A DNA stretch of 64,000 nucleotides, taken from assembly GCF_007990505.1 (NCBI RefSeq), contig NZ_AP019822.1, forward strand, positions 1,550,001-1,614,000. The letters are read 5' to 3'. The notes below the pieces were generated by a model. That model made no database searches and had not been told where the DNA came from. It worked only from the letters and a program-made list of their open reading frames with translations. The stretch is from Pseudoleptotrichia goodfellowii (lineage in GTDB: Bacteria > Fusobacteriota > Fusobacteriia > Fusobacteriales > Leptotrichiaceae). The translations under genes and the position numbers were made by a program. Of the stretch, positions 16,833 to 26,011 are shown piece by piece (position 1 is the first letter of the stretch; every line of letters begins with the position of its first letter).

Positions 16833-18734
16833 TTATTTTACAATAGATCCCGTTTTTACTTCTTTACTTATTTCAATTAAACGGATTTTTTTCTTTTCTG
16901 TTGTTGTCAGTAACATTCCCTGGGACAATTCCCCTTTTAAAGTTACAGGCTCCAAATTCAATACTGCCGTTACTTTTTTACCTATAAGTTCTTTTTCGTC
17001 AGGATACCATTTGGCAATTCCCGAAACAATCTGCCTTTTTTCAGTTCCCGTATCTACAATAAATTTCAGAAGTTTATCAGCATCTTTTATCTTTTCAGCT
17101 TTTATTATTTCTACAACTTTAATCTCGACTTTATTGAAGTCATTTATTGTTATAGGATTTTCTATGTGCAGATTTTCATTATAATCTTTTTTATTTTCAG
17201 GCTCAATTTCAATTCTCGGAAATAGAGGTACCGCTTCACCTAATTTATTTCCTGCAGGATAGCTTCCCCATTTTCTTATATCTTCAAGTTTTAAAGTATT
17301 GAAGTCAATATTCAAACCTAACTGTCTTACTATTTTTTCAGCTGTATCAGGCATAAAAGGATAAATCAGCATTGAAATTTTATAAAGAGAATCTACAAGA
17401 TTATACATTACTGTAGAAAGCCTGTCTTTTTTACTTTCGTCTTTTGCCAGATTCCAAGGCTCACATTCGTCAATGTATTTATTCATTCTTCCTATGAATT
17501 TCCAAATGTCTTTCAATGCTTCTGAAAACTGAAATTCATTCATGTGAATATCCAGATCTTCCACTGTCTTTTCCCATAAATCCTTTATTTCGATGTCATA
17601 TTTATCTTCAATCTTATTCAAAACAACTTCAGAATTAAAGTATTTTTTCTGCATTCCAATCGTTCTGTTTAAGAGATTTCCCAAATCATTGGCTAAATCC
17701 GAGTTTATTCTCTGAATCATAGCCTTTTTTGAGTAATCGGCATCCTGTCCGAAAGTCGCTTCTCTCATCAAATAATATCTGAAAGCATCCAATCCATATT
17801 TTTTTACTTCTTCTTCAGGATTTACAACATTTCCCAAAGATTTGGACATTTTTTCTCCTTCTACAGTCCACCAACCGTGAGCTGCTACCGTATCCGGCAA
17901 TTTTATTCCTGCAGACATAAGCATAGCAGGCCATATGATAGCATGAAACCTTAGTATATCTTTCCCTATAACATGTGTTACTTTGCCGTTCGACCATATT
18001 TCTCCGAATTCTTTTTCGTCTTTTTTAAATCCTGCCCCTGTAAGATAAACAGTAAGTGCGTCAAACCACACATAAATAACATGTCCTTTTTCAAGCTCAA
18101 GAGGTATTCCCCAGTCAAAAGTAGTTCTCGATATGGATAAATCCTGTAATCCCTGTTTTATAAAAGCCACTACTTCATTTTTTTTACTTTCAGGCTTTAT
18201 AAAATCGGGATTTTCTTCTATATGTTTTAAAAGAGCATCTTCATATTTAGACAATCTGAAAAAATAAGAAACTTCTTTTACGTCTATTACTTCTTTCCCC
18301 ATATATTTACCGTCTACAAGCTGATTTTCGGGAACAAAAGTTTCTTCGGAAACACTGTATTTTCCTACATATTCTCCCCTGTATATATCGCCTTTTTCAT
18401 TTACTCTTTTTACTATTTCTCTGACACTTTCTATATGTCTTTCCTGAGTCGTTCTCAAATAGTCTGTATTGGATATATTAAGTTTTTCCCATAATGTAGT
18501 AAAATTCAATGACATTTTATCTACCCATTGTTGAGGGGTATAGCCGTTTTTTTCGGCTGCTTCCTGTATTTTCTGACCATGTTCGTCTACTCCTGTCATA
18601 AATGACACATCGTATCCTTTAATCCTCTTATATCTCGAAACTACATCACAGATAATTGTTGTATAAGCAGTTCCCACATGAGGGGCTGCGTTAGGATAGT
18701 ATATCGGCGATGTTATATAAAATGAATTGGACAT
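16833..18734 (-). CDS. metG: Methionyl-tRNA synthetase
   Basis: Class I synthetase charging tRNA-Met. The 633 residues show the HIGH-type motif PHVGTAYT, the KMSKS loop GEKMSKSLGNV, an anticodon-binding domain (about residues 350-510), and a C-terminal EMAP-II/Trbp111-like tRNA-binding and dimerisation domain (NDFNKVEIKVVEIIKAEKI...QIVSGIAKWY). The zinc-knuckle Cys residues of the E. coli form are absent from the insert, as in the short-insert class. The RBS AGGAGGAAG is strong. No T-box is present in the short upstream gap. Confidence 0.97.
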   Translation of the reverse strand: MSNSFYITSPIYYPNAAPHVGTAYTTIICDVVSRYKRIKGYDVSFMTGVDEHGQKIQEAAEKNGYTPQQWVDKMSLNFTTLWEKLNISNTDYLRTTQERHIESVREIVKRVNEKGDIYRGEYVGKYSVSEETFVPENQLVDGKYMGKEVIDVKEVSYFFRLSKYEDALLKHIEENPDFIKPESKKNEVVAFIKQGLQDLSISRTTFDWGIPLELEKGHVIYVWFDALTVYLTGAGFKKDEKEFGEIWSNGKVTHVIGKDILRFHAIIWPAMLMSAGIKLPDTVAAHGWWTVEGEKMSKSLGNVVNPEEEVKKYGLDAFRYYLMREATFGQDADYSKKAMIQRINSDLANDLGNLLNRTIGMQKKYFNSEVVLNKIEDKYDIEIKDLWEKTVEDLDIHMNEFQFSEALKDIWKFIGRMNKYIDECEPWNLAKDESKKDRLSTVMYNLVDSLYKISMLIYPFMPDTAEKIVRQLGLNIDFNTLKLEDIRKWGSYPAGNKLGEAVPLFPRIEIEPENKKDYNENLHIENPITINDFNKVEIKVVEIIKAEKIKDADKLLKFIVDTGTEKRQIVSGIAKWYPDEKELIGKKVTAVLNLEPVTLKGELSQGMLLTTTEKKKIRLIEISKEVKTGSIVK

Positions 18735-18763
18735 TTTTTCTTCCTCCTACTGTTTTACGATGA

Positions 18764-19408
18764 TTATTTTTTTAAAATATATTTATTTCTGTATATTTCA
18801 TAAGCTCTTCTTCCTGCTTTATGAATATTTTCTTTGACAATTTCTGTTGCTTCTTCTATAGAAATATCTTTTGATATATAAAAAGGTTCTCCGACATAGT
18901 GAACATTCCTTGAAAAAGGTTTCGGTATTTCAAGTCTGTCCCAGACATTCCTGAAAATCCATCTTTTATTGCAGAAAGAACTGACAGGAATTATAGGCAG
19001 TCCTGTCTTTTGTGCAATATAAATTGCTCCTGCTTTAGGCTCAAATATAGGACCTTTCGGTCCGTCTATGGCGATTCCCAGGGAATATCCTTTCTTAACA
19101 AATTTTATCGATTCTTTTAAACTTTTTATATTATCTTTATTTGAAGAGCCTCTGATAATTTCATTTCCTTCCCTTCTGAGTAATTCCGAAAGAATTTCTC
19201 CGTCTTTGGAAGAACTTACCATAGAAGCCTTCTTTTTTATCGTTCTTGTAGCATTACACACAGTAAATATTTTTCTATGCCAAAAAACCATTATTTTCTG
19301 TACTTCTATATCGACATTATCGGCATAGTGATATTCCTTTTTCGTCATAAAGCTCAATATCCTGTATATTATGTGAAGAACGATTCCTGTAAACTTATAC
19401 TTATTCAT
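18764..19408 (-). CDS. Lysophospholipid acyltransferase-like protein (DUF374)
   Basis: A 214-residue protein of the DUF374/LPLAT family. FWHRKIFTV provides the catalytic His region, and AIDGPKGPIFEPKAGAIYIAQKTGLPIIPVS is the family's second block. Members are thought to acylate Kdo-lipid A or phospholipids at the inner membrane; the exact acceptor is unknown. It lies between tetR and metG in a tightly spaced run. Confidence 0.85.
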   Translation of the reverse strand: MNKYKFTGIVLHIIYRILSFMTKKEYHYADNVDIEVQKIMVFWHRKIFTVCNATRTIKKKASMVSSSKDGEILSELLRREGNEIIRGSSNKDNIKSLKESIKFVKKGYSLGIAIDGPKGPIFEPKAGAIYIAQKTGLPIIPVSSFCNKRWIFRNVWDRLEIPKPFSRNVHYVGEPFYISKDISIEEATEIVKENIHKAGRRAYEIYRNKYILKK

Positions 19409-19444
19409 ACTTTCTCCAAATTTCAGATTTTAAAATCCGAAAGA

Positions 19445-20017
19445 TTATTCTAATCCGTGAAGTTGTTTAAAATGCTCGGCTATATCCAGTATTCTTCTTT
19501 CTATCGCTTCATTTGTCTGATCCAAAATAGCATTTGTGCAAACCAGAGTTGCATATCCGTAAAGGAAATACCACAGTCTTAAAACTGACAATTTAGCTTC
19601 TTCTTCAGGTAATTGAGGAAAACTTTTAAGAAGTTCCTCTTTTGTTAAAAGTTTTTCGATTGTTTCATCAAATAATGTTTTAAATCCTTTTGAACCGTCC
19701 AAAAAGATGGCTCTGTACAATTCTTTTTCTTCTCTTGCAAATACAACAAATCCTATTGCTGTATTGAGTATCTTTCTGTCTTCTTCCCATTTATCCGAAT
19801 AGTGTCCGTTTAAATACTCATCCAGTTTTTCTTCTGCAAGTTTTATAATTTCCTCTTTAAGTTCATCTATTGTAGAAAAATTTGCGTAAATCGGTGCGGT
19901 AGATCCTTTAAATTTACTTGCTATTTTTCTTGCACTTATATTTTTTATTCCCTCATTTTTCATTATTTCGTAAGTAGCTTTAACTATATCTTTTTTTGTA
20001 AATTTTATTTTCGGCAT
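19445..20017 (-). CDS. TetR/AcrR-family transcriptional regulator
   Basis: A 190-residue regulator with an N-terminal TetR helix-turn-helix (FTKKDIVKATYEIMKNEGIKNISARKIASKFKGSTAPIYANFSTIDELKEE) and an alpha-helical ligand-binding domain with no recognisable specificity. The neighbours (folA upstream, an acyltransferase downstream) suggest an envelope-lipid or antifolate-related trigger, which is speculation. A short palindrome, GGATTTTAAAATC, lies in the 36-nt gap to the next gene. Confidence 0.88.
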   Translation of the reverse strand: MPKIKFTKKDIVKATYEIMKNEGIKNISARKIASKFKGSTAPIYANFSTIDELKEEIIKLAEEKLDEYLNGHYSDKWEEDRKILNTAIGFVVFAREEKELYRAIFLDGSKGFKTLFDETIEKLLTKEELLKSFPQLPEEEAKLSVLRLWYFLYGYATLVCTNAILDQTNEAIERRILDIAEHFKQLHGLE

Positions 20018-20041
20018 AATTGTTCTCTCCTAATAATTTTT

Positions 20042-20518
20042 TTATAATCTTTCATATACACTAAAATTCCAATTTTCAAATTGTTTTTCTTCTCTCATTC
20101 CCCATTCTCTGTAGTCTATCTTTGGAAAATACGCATCAGCCTCCTTATCTGAAAATTTTATGTAACTGATATATAGTTTCTTAACATATTTTAAAGCCGT
20201 TATGTATACATCTTCTCCGCCTATTATAAAAACTTCTTCATCAACATTATAAAAATTCTTTATTACATCATCGAAATTATCGTATACTTCTATCTCATAT
20301 TTTCGGGCTTCTTCCTGCCCGAAAGTACGGGACAGAACTATATTTCTTCTGTCAGGAAGAGCTTTTCCTATACTTTCAAAAGTTTTTCTGCCCATTATTA
20401 CTGTTTTTCCTGTTGTTATTTTCTTAAAGTTTTTTAAATCTTCGGGGATGTGCCATAACAGCTTATTTTTTTTCCCTATTTCTCTATTTTCCCCCATTGC
20501 TACTATTATACTAAACAT
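20042..20518 (-). CDS. folA: Dihydrofolate reductase
   Basis: Reduces dihydrofolate to tetrahydrofolate with NADPH. The 158 residues begin MFSIIVAMGENREIGKKNKLLWHIPEDLKNFKKIT, with the Trp-loop and substrate region, followed by GKTVIMGRKTFESIG and EVFIIGGEDVY, the NADPH-binding motifs. It sits 26 nt downstream of thyA, whose reaction produces its substrate. Confidence 0.97.
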   Translation of the reverse strand: MFSIIVAMGENREIGKKNKLLWHIPEDLKNFKKITTGKTVIMGRKTFESIGKALPDRRNIVLSRTFGQEEARKYEIEVYDNFDDVIKNFYNVDEEVFIIGGEDVYITALKYVKKLYISYIKFSDKEADAYFPKIDYREWGMREEKQFENWNFSVYERL

Positions 20519-20544
20519 ATTAATCCCTATTTCTTCGATATATT

Positions 20545-21414
20545 TTATACTGCAACTTCAAATTTTATTACAGGATGACTTTCGTAATCTTCGAGTTTAA
20601 TATCCTCAAAAGTAAGTTCGTCAAAAGGCTTATCCGCAATAGTAATTTTCGGAAGTTTTAAAGGTTCTCTTGTCAGTTGCTCTTTCAAACCTTCAATGTG
20701 ATTTTCATAAATATGAGCATCTATTATTGTATGTGAAAACTCTCCCAGCTCATATCCGCATTCTTTAGCTATCATCATTGTCAGCAAAGAATAACACGCT
20801 AGATTGAACGGTATCCCCAAGGCAATATCTCCGCTTCTTTGGGTCAGATGACAGTTAAGCCTGTTTCCCAAAACATTGAACGCAAAAGTATAATGGCAAG
20901 GTGGTAATTTACTTATTGAAGCATTTCCCGGATTCCACGCAAGAACTATAAGCCTTCTTCCGTTTTTATGGTTGGGATTTGTTTTTATTTCTTTTAATGT
21001 GTCTATTATATACTGTATCTGATCGAAAACAAGCTGCCCGTTTTTTTCTCTTTTGGTCCATTTATTATTTTCATCGGCAAAAACTTCCCCATCCAAAGAA
21101 ATTTCGGGGACAGGATATCTTCTCCAGAATCTTCCGTATGCTGTTTCAAGTCTGCCTTCTTCATCAGCCCAGGCATCCCATATTTTCGTTTTTGTCCGTA
21201 AATTTTTAATGTGTTCTTCTCCTGTTAAATACCAGAAAAGTTCATGTAACATAGAATTAAAATACATTTTTTTTGTAGTAAGTAAAGGAAATCCTTTACT
21301 TAAATCCACTTTATAGGTATAAGCAAAAGTAGAAATCGTATCCACTCCTGTTCTGTTTTCTTTTCTCACGCCGTTATCCAGTACGTGTTTTACCAGTTCC
21401 AAATATTCCTTCAT
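20545..21414 (-). CDS. thyA: Thymidylate synthase
   Basis: Converts dUMP to dTMP with methylene-THF. The 289 residues contain the active-site LPPCHYTFAF (nucleophilic Cys), CHLTQRSGDIALGIPFNLACYSLL and DAHIYENH, all diagnostic of ThyA. There is no Shine-Dalgarno directly before the ATG; a strong AAGGAGG lies about 85 nt upstream behind a structured stretch (separate entry). It heads the run thyA-folA-tetR-LPLAT-metG-TPR-tlpA. Confidence 0.97.
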   Translation of the reverse strand: MKEYLELVKHVLDNGVRKENRTGVDTISTFAYTYKVDLSKGFPLLTTKKMYFNSMLHELFWYLTGEEHIKNLRTKTKIWDAWADEEGRLETAYGRFWRRYPVPEISLDGEVFADENNKWTKREKNGQLVFDQIQYIIDTLKEIKTNPNHKNGRRLIVLAWNPGNASISKLPPCHYTFAFNVLGNRLNCHLTQRSGDIALGIPFNLACYSLLTMMIAKECGYELGEFSHTIIDAHIYENHIEGLKEQLTREPLKLPKITIADKPFDELTFEDIKLEDYESHPVIKFEVAV

Positions 21415-21424
21415 TTATTAATAA

Positions 21425-21503
21425 GATTTATAAAGGCTTATCGCCATTCCCGTAATTCAATCAGCTTTACTGTAAAAATACGGCAAATAAATCATTCCTC
21501 CTT
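21425..21503 (-). promoter_or_regulatory. Structured thyA leader with a distant SD
   Basis: On the minus strand AAGGAGG (21497-21503) is followed by GATTTAT (21487-21493), whose reverse complement ATAAATC (21425-21431) ends 10 nt before the thyA ATG. Inside, TTGCC pairs with GGCGA (one wobble). Closing the outer stem would bring SD and AUG to about 13 nt apart. A regulatory role is inferred. Confidence 0.45.
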
Positions 21504-21556
21504 CACTATAAATAATACTTAAAATTCAACAATGTTATTTTAACTTTTTTAAATTC

Positions 21557-22027
21557 CTATATTTTTTCATATTCAAAGTCATTCTGTCTTAACGCTTCAT
21601 ACAGTATAATCGCAGCGGAATTTGACAAATTCAAAGAACGTCCCAAAGGCAGCATAGGTATTGTTATATTGTTTTCTTTATACCTGTTCAGTATTTCTTC
21701 AGGAATCCCTCTCGATTCGGGACCGAACATTACATAGTCGTTTTTCCCGTAATTGACATCTGAATATCTTCTTTTTGTTTTAGTTGTTGCAAAATATAAA
21801 TTTACATTTTTATTTTCTACATTTTCTTTAAAAAAATGTTCAAAATCTTCCCAAACGTAAAGTTGAACATCTTTCCAATAATCCAGTCCCGACCTTTTGA
21901 CAGCTTTTTCATCCAATGAAAAACCTAAAGGTTTTATCAAATGGAGTTTCGTTTTTGTCAGGACACATGTTCTTCCTATATTCCCTGTATTATAAGGAAT
22001 TTCAGGATTTAACAGAACAATATTCAT
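21557..22027 (-). CDS. trmL: tRNA (cytidine/uridine-2'-O-)-methyltransferase TrmL
   Basis: SPOUT-family methyltransferase acting on wobble position 34 of tRNA-Leu. The 156 residues show the knot motifs NPEIPYNTGNIGRTC, MFGPESRGIPEE and IPMLPLGRSLNLSNSAAIILYEALRQ. It is 25 nt downstream of ruvC. Confidence 0.95.
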   Translation of the reverse strand: MNIVLLNPEIPYNTGNIGRTCVLTKTKLHLIKPLGFSLDEKAVKRSGLDYWKDVQLYVWEDFEHFFKENVENKNVNLYFATTKTKRRYSDVNYGKNDYVMFGPESRGIPEEILNRYKENNITIPMLPLGRSLNLSNSAAIILYEALRQNDFEYEKI

Positions 22028-22052
22028 AAATCACCTTTCAAAATCAGATTAT

Positions 22053-22622
22053 TTAACCCATAAGTTTTTTATAATCGGATAATTTTATTTTATTTGAATT
22101 GAGTTTTTCCAGTTTTTTGGTAATGTTGTCCCCTCTTGAAAAACCTCCGAATCCATTTTTTGAATTAATATGTGTTATTGCAATTGCCAAAGCATCTGCA
22201 GCATCATCGGGTTTCGGTATTTCTTCCAAACCGAGTATAATTTTTACCATTTCCTGTATTTGTTTTTTTTCGGCTCTACCGTAACTGGCTATACCCATTT
22301 TAACCTGTAACGGAGTGTAACTGTAAATATTCATATTATTTTTTTGACCGACCAGAGTTATAACACCTCTTGCCTGACCTACTTTTACTATTGTTTTCTG
22401 ATTTTTAAAAAAATACAGTTCTTCTATTGCCATATCTGAAGGTTTCCATAATTTTATTATATTATCCAGTCCGTCATAGATTTCCTCAAGTCGGACAGGC
22501 ATATCTTCATCTTTATCGGTGTAAATACATCCGTAATCCAAAACTTTGTATTTTCCTTTTTCAAAATCTATAACCGAATAGCCTACTATTGCTGTTCCCG
22601 GATCGATACCTAAAATTCTCAT
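22053..22622 (-). CDS. ruvC: Holliday junction resolvase RuvC
   Basis: Resolves Holliday junctions with RuvAB. The 189 residues have the acidic active-site motifs MRILGIDPGTAIVGYSVID, AIEELYFFKNQKT and DDAADALAIAITH. ruvA and ruvB are not in the window. A promoter overlapped by a Fur-like box precedes it, which is unusual for this gene. Confidence 0.97.
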   Translation of the reverse strand: MRILGIDPGTAIVGYSVIDFEKGKYKVLDYGCIYTDKDEDMPVRLEEIYDGLDNIIKLWKPSDMAIEELYFFKNQKTIVKVGQARGVITLVGQKNNMNIYSYTPLQVKMGIASYGRAEKKQIQEMVKIILGLEEIPKPDDAADALAIAITHINSKNGFGGFSRGDNITKKLEKLNSNKIKLSDYKKLMG

Positions 22623-22638
22623 TTTTCTCCTAATTTTT

Positions 22639-22680
22639 TAAAATGATTATCATTATAACATACAAACATCCTTTTTTCAA
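22639..22680 (-). promoter_or_regulatory. ruvC promoter overlapped by a Fur-like box
   Basis: On the minus strand TTGAAA (22675-22680), 17 nt, TATAAT (22652-22657). A 19-mer at 22639-22657 matches the Escherichia coli Fur box consensus at 16 of 19 positions, including the core AATGATAATCATT. Binding would block the -10. Sequence match only; a PerR/Zur-type regulator is also possible. Confidence 0.6.
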
Positions 22681-22772
22681 TTACGAAACTGTTTTTAAAA
22701 CATTCATCAATCCAATATTTTATTAATGATACAGATATATTATTTTTATGTTTTTTAAAATAAATGCTTTAA

Positions 22773-23738
22773 TTATAAAAAATATTTATCTCTTTTTATA
22801 TAAATCATATCCGTTCCTTTTTTTATAATTTTTACTATTCCTTTAAACTCTTTATCTTTAGAAGTTTTGTTATGCAAATAAAGTTTATATTTTTTATTTT
22901 CATTTATTTTTTCTATATCTTTAAATTTATTTTTTTTAAACAATACTGTCATTCCGTTTTTCAATTTTTTATATTTCTCATAATTAGTAATTACTTTTTC
23001 ATAATCAAAAATATATTCAACTTCTTTCAAATTTATTTTATCTTTAATTTTAGAAATATTAAAATATTCATTTATTTTTCCTATATCCACTGCATCTTCC
23101 AAACTGAATTTATCTATTTTTGTTCTTACGAGTTTAGTCATCGTCGCATAAAATCCCGTTTTATCTCCTATATCTTTAACAAGAGTTCTTATATATGTGC
23201 CGCTGCTTACATCAGCATAAAAAGAGATTTTTTTCGGATTTTCACTGTTTATTTTGATTTCTCTGATTGAGTTTATTTTTACTTTTCTTGCTTTTCTTTC
23301 GGTTTCTATGCCTTTTCTTGCAAGTTCGTATAATTTTTGTCCGTTTACTTTTATAGCCGAATACATCGGCGGAATCTGCTCTATATCTCCTACAAACCCG
23401 AAAATTATTTCAGAAATTTTTTCTTTTGAAATTTCAATTTCTCCTTCATATTTCAAAGTTACAGCTCCTTCTGTATCATAACTGTCGGTTTCATAGCCTA
23501 ACTCAAGTTCTACATAATATTCTTTATCTTTTTTCATTAAATCGTCGGAAAATTTTGTGGCTCCGTTTACCATTACAATCAAAAGCCCTTCAGCCATGGG
23601 ATCGAGAGTTCCCGCATGACCTATTTTTTCTGCATAGATCGCTCTTTTCAACTCATTTATGGCTTTAAAGGAACTTATCCCTTTTCTTTTATTCAACAAA
23701 ATCATTCCGTCTTCGATAAATTTATTCTTTTCCGTCAT
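22773..23738 (-). CDS. truB: tRNA pseudouridine(55) synthase TruB
   Basis: Makes pseudouridine 55 in the tRNA T-loop. The 321 residues contain GMILLNKRKGISSFKAINELK and the catalytic-Asp motif KIGHAGTLDPMAEGLLIV, then YSAIKVNGQKLYELARKG. It is slightly longer than the minimal family length, with a Lys-rich C-terminal extension that probably includes a PUA-like part. It is 25 nt downstream of cls. Confidence 0.96.
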   Translation of the reverse strand: MTEKNKFIEDGMILLNKRKGISSFKAINELKRAIYAEKIGHAGTLDPMAEGLLIVMVNGATKFSDDLMKKDKEYYVELELGYETDSYDTEGAVTLKYEGEIEISKEKISEIIFGFVGDIEQIPPMYSAIKVNGQKLYELARKGIETERKARKVKINSIREIKINSENPKKISFYADVSSGTYIRTLVKDIGDKTGFYATMTKLVRTKIDKFSLEDAVDIGKINEYFNISKIKDKINLKEVEYIFDYEKVITNYEKYKKLKNGMTVLFKKNKFKDIEKINENKKYKLYLHNKTSKDKEFKGIVKIIKKGTDMIYIKRDKYFL

Positions 23739-23763
23739 AATCCCTCATTTTCTTCAATAATTT

Positions 23764-25287
23764 CTACATTATAGGCGACACAACTCTAAATAAAGAATTT
23801 CTTATTTTTCTCCAGAATACGATTTTTTTAAGATTTTCTTCTTTAATCTGTTCACATTGTTCCAAATCTTTATAAAACTGATTTCTTATATTTTGACTGA
23901 TTTCCTCATTGTAAAAAACTGAATTTACTTCGTAGTTTATTTCAAAACTTCTCATATCAAAGTTACATGTTCCCATTGTGGAAATTTTGCCGTCCGTTAC
24001 AATGTCCTTGCAGTGAAGAAATCCCGCTTTATATCTGTATATCTCCACTCCTGCAGCTAACAGCTCTCCGAAATACGTTTCTGCAATCCAGTAAGGGATT
24101 TTCTTATCAGGAACTCCCGTTATCATAATTTTTATTTTAACGCCCGAAAGAGAAGCTATCTGCAACTGTGATATAAGGGACGTATCAGGTATAAAATAAG
24201 GGCTTTGAATAAGAACCTCTTCTTTTGCAACGGCTATCATTTTTGAGTACATATATTTCAACGATGCCCACACAGTGTCTGGACCGCTTGAAGAAACTTG
24301 CATTAAATAAGCATCAGGATGACTGACTTTATTTCCTTTTATTATTTTATCGATTTTTTCTCTTTCAAAATCTTCTTTACCTCCGCTGTTCAGCCAGTCT
24401 GTGGCAAATATGGCCAAATAGTGAATTACAAGCTCTCCTGTTATTCTCATATTTGTATCACGCCAAGTTTCAAACCTTTTCCCCCCGGTTATATACTCTT
24501 CTCCGAGATTCATTCCTCCCGTATGAAGGATTTTATTATCAATTATCGTCATCTTTCTGTGATTTCTGTAATTGAGTTTGGAAATTTTATACTTTATATC
24601 CAGAAAATATCTGAATTCCACACCTACTTCAGCGAGTTCTTTTCTGTACTTTTTGGAAATAGTTCCCATTGAGCCCATTCCGTCAAACAGAAGTTTTATT
24701 TTCAAGCCTTCTTTTGCTTTTTTTATAAGAAGATTCTTTATTTTTTCTCCCAGTTCATCCGAACGCCATATAAAGTACTCCATATATATTACTTCTTTTG
24801 CTTCTTCCAAATCTTTAATAATCGAATCAAATGCTTCTTTTCCGTCATAAAAAAGTTCGTATGAGCCGTTATTTGTCAAATACGTTCTTTCAGATTCATA
24901 CAGAAGTTTTACAATCTCTTTTTCTTCCTCATTTATATTAGCGTTCCCCATTGATTTTTCAAGATTTTTTACTCGCAACTCTTTGGATTCAAAAAGCTGT
25001 GTCGGATCATATTTCATAAACTCCCCTGAAAAACTGTTCAAAAGGGTAGTTCTTCTTTTTCCTTTTTTATCAACTGTTATCCGACTTTTTCTCCAGTTTA
25101 CCCCTAAAACAACGTACAGAACAAAGCCGAATATAGGAAATACTGTTATTGTAAATATCCATGCTACCATACTTTCAGGCGTTTTTTCCGATACAAGTAT
25201 AGCGATTACAAAGCCTATATACAATGCTAAATGAATATGCTCTATGGATATAATCCATATTAATAAATTCCCCAAATGATTAAACAT
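23764..25287 (-). CDS. cls: Cardiolipin synthase
   Basis: Phospholipase-D-type synthase that makes cardiolipin at the membrane. The 507 residues start with two membrane segments (LGNLLIWIISIEHIHLALYIGFVIAILVSE and MVAWIFTITVFPIFGFVLYVVLG), then two HKD motifs (NHRKMTIIDNKILHTGGMNLG and HCKDIVTDGKISTMGTCNFD). I chose the ATG at 25287 because AGGGAGG lies 6 nt upstream; the frame extends 6 codons further without an RBS. Confidence 0.93.
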   Translation of the reverse strand: MFNHLGNLLIWIISIEHIHLALYIGFVIAILVSEKTPESMVAWIFTITVFPIFGFVLYVVLGVNWRKSRITVDKKGKRRTTLLNSFSGEFMKYDPTQLFESKELRVKNLEKSMGNANINEEEKEIVKLLYESERTYLTNNGSYELFYDGKEAFDSIIKDLEEAKEVIYMEYFIWRSDELGEKIKNLLIKKAKEGLKIKLLFDGMGSMGTISKKYRKELAEVGVEFRYFLDIKYKISKLNYRNHRKMTIIDNKILHTGGMNLGEEYITGGKRFETWRDTNMRITGELVIHYLAIFATDWLNSGGKEDFEREKIDKIIKGNKVSHPDAYLMQVSSSGPDTVWASLKYMYSKMIAVAKEEVLIQSPYFIPDTSLISQLQIASLSGVKIKIMITGVPDKKIPYWIAETYFGELLAAGVEIYRYKAGFLHCKDIVTDGKISTMGTCNFDMRSFEINYEVNSVFYNEEISQNIRNQFYKDLEQCEQIKEENLKKIVFWRKIRNSLFRVVSPIM

Positions 25288-25363
25288 AAAGACCTCCCTT
25301 TTCATTTATAAATTTCACCTGTTATTATATATTATCATTTTTAGAAAGTATTTTCAAATAAAA

Positions 25364-25400
25364 ACCGCTTAAAAGCATTTGTTTCAATCTTTCAAACGGC
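25364..25400 (-). terminator. Terminator after ridA
   Basis: GCCGTTTGAAAG pairs with CTTTTAAGCGGT over 12 bp including three G-U wobbles, followed by TTTTTATTT on the minus strand. Confidence 0.8.
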
Positions 25401-25427
25401 TCAAAAATCCTTATTTGCGAGTTAATT

Positions 25428-25790
25428 TTATTTCAGATAAGCTATAGCTTCTATTTCTACAAGAGCTCCTTTAGGTAATTTAGCTACTTCAAAAGCCGAT
25501 CTTGTAGGATAAGGTTCTTCAAAATATCCTGCGTAAATATTATTTACTGCTACAAAGTCCGATATTTTATCAAGAAAAACCGTTGTTTTCACTACATTTT
25601 TCATTGAATATCCGTTATTTTCCAATATAGCCTTCATATTTTCCAATGCCTGTTTTGCCTGACCTTCAACTGTATCCGAATCTATATTCTGAGTTTCGGG
25701 ATTTATTCCCAACTGCCCGGATATATATAGAAAATCTCCTGCAATTCTGAATGCGGAATAAGGTCCTACCGCTTCGGGTATCTTTTTCAT
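25428..25790 (-). CDS. ridA: RidA-family reactive intermediate deaminase
   Basis: Hydrolyses reactive enamine/imine intermediates released by PLP enzymes. The 120 residues show AVGPYSAFRIAGDFLYISGQLGINP, the conserved Arg in PTRSAFEVAKLPKGALVEIEAIAYL, and normal length. The RBS AGGAGG is strong. Monocistronic, with its own terminator. Confidence 0.95.
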   Translation of the reverse strand: MKKIPEAVGPYSAFRIAGDFLYISGQLGINPETQNIDSDTVEGQAKQALENMKAILENNGYSMKNVVKTTVFLDKISDFVAVNNIYAGYFEEPYPTRSAFEVAKLPKGALVEIEAIAYLK

Positions 25791-25952
25791 GTGATTACCT
25801 CCTGAAATATATAATATTTTTTATCTTAATATATTTTATCATATTTTCAATATATAACAACAGTTTTTTTATTTAATCTTTTTTAAATTTCTTAAAACCG
25901 ATAATTAAAATGAATTAAAAGCCAAAACTAAGCTCTAAATAATGAAGATATA

Positions 25953-25980
25953 TTGACATTTTTATATAATGAGTTATAAT
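25953..25980 (+). promoter_or_regulatory. hpf promoter
   Basis: TTGACA (25953-25958), 16-nt spacer, TATAAT (25975-25980), about 32 nt before the hpf start. Confidence 0.8.
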
Positions 25981-26011
25981 ATTAATGAGAATTATGAGAG
26001 GATGTGGTTCT

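Noticed and set aside
21415-21556. THF riboswitch before thyA
   Set aside because: I could not fit the known THF motif; only generic pairings are visible.
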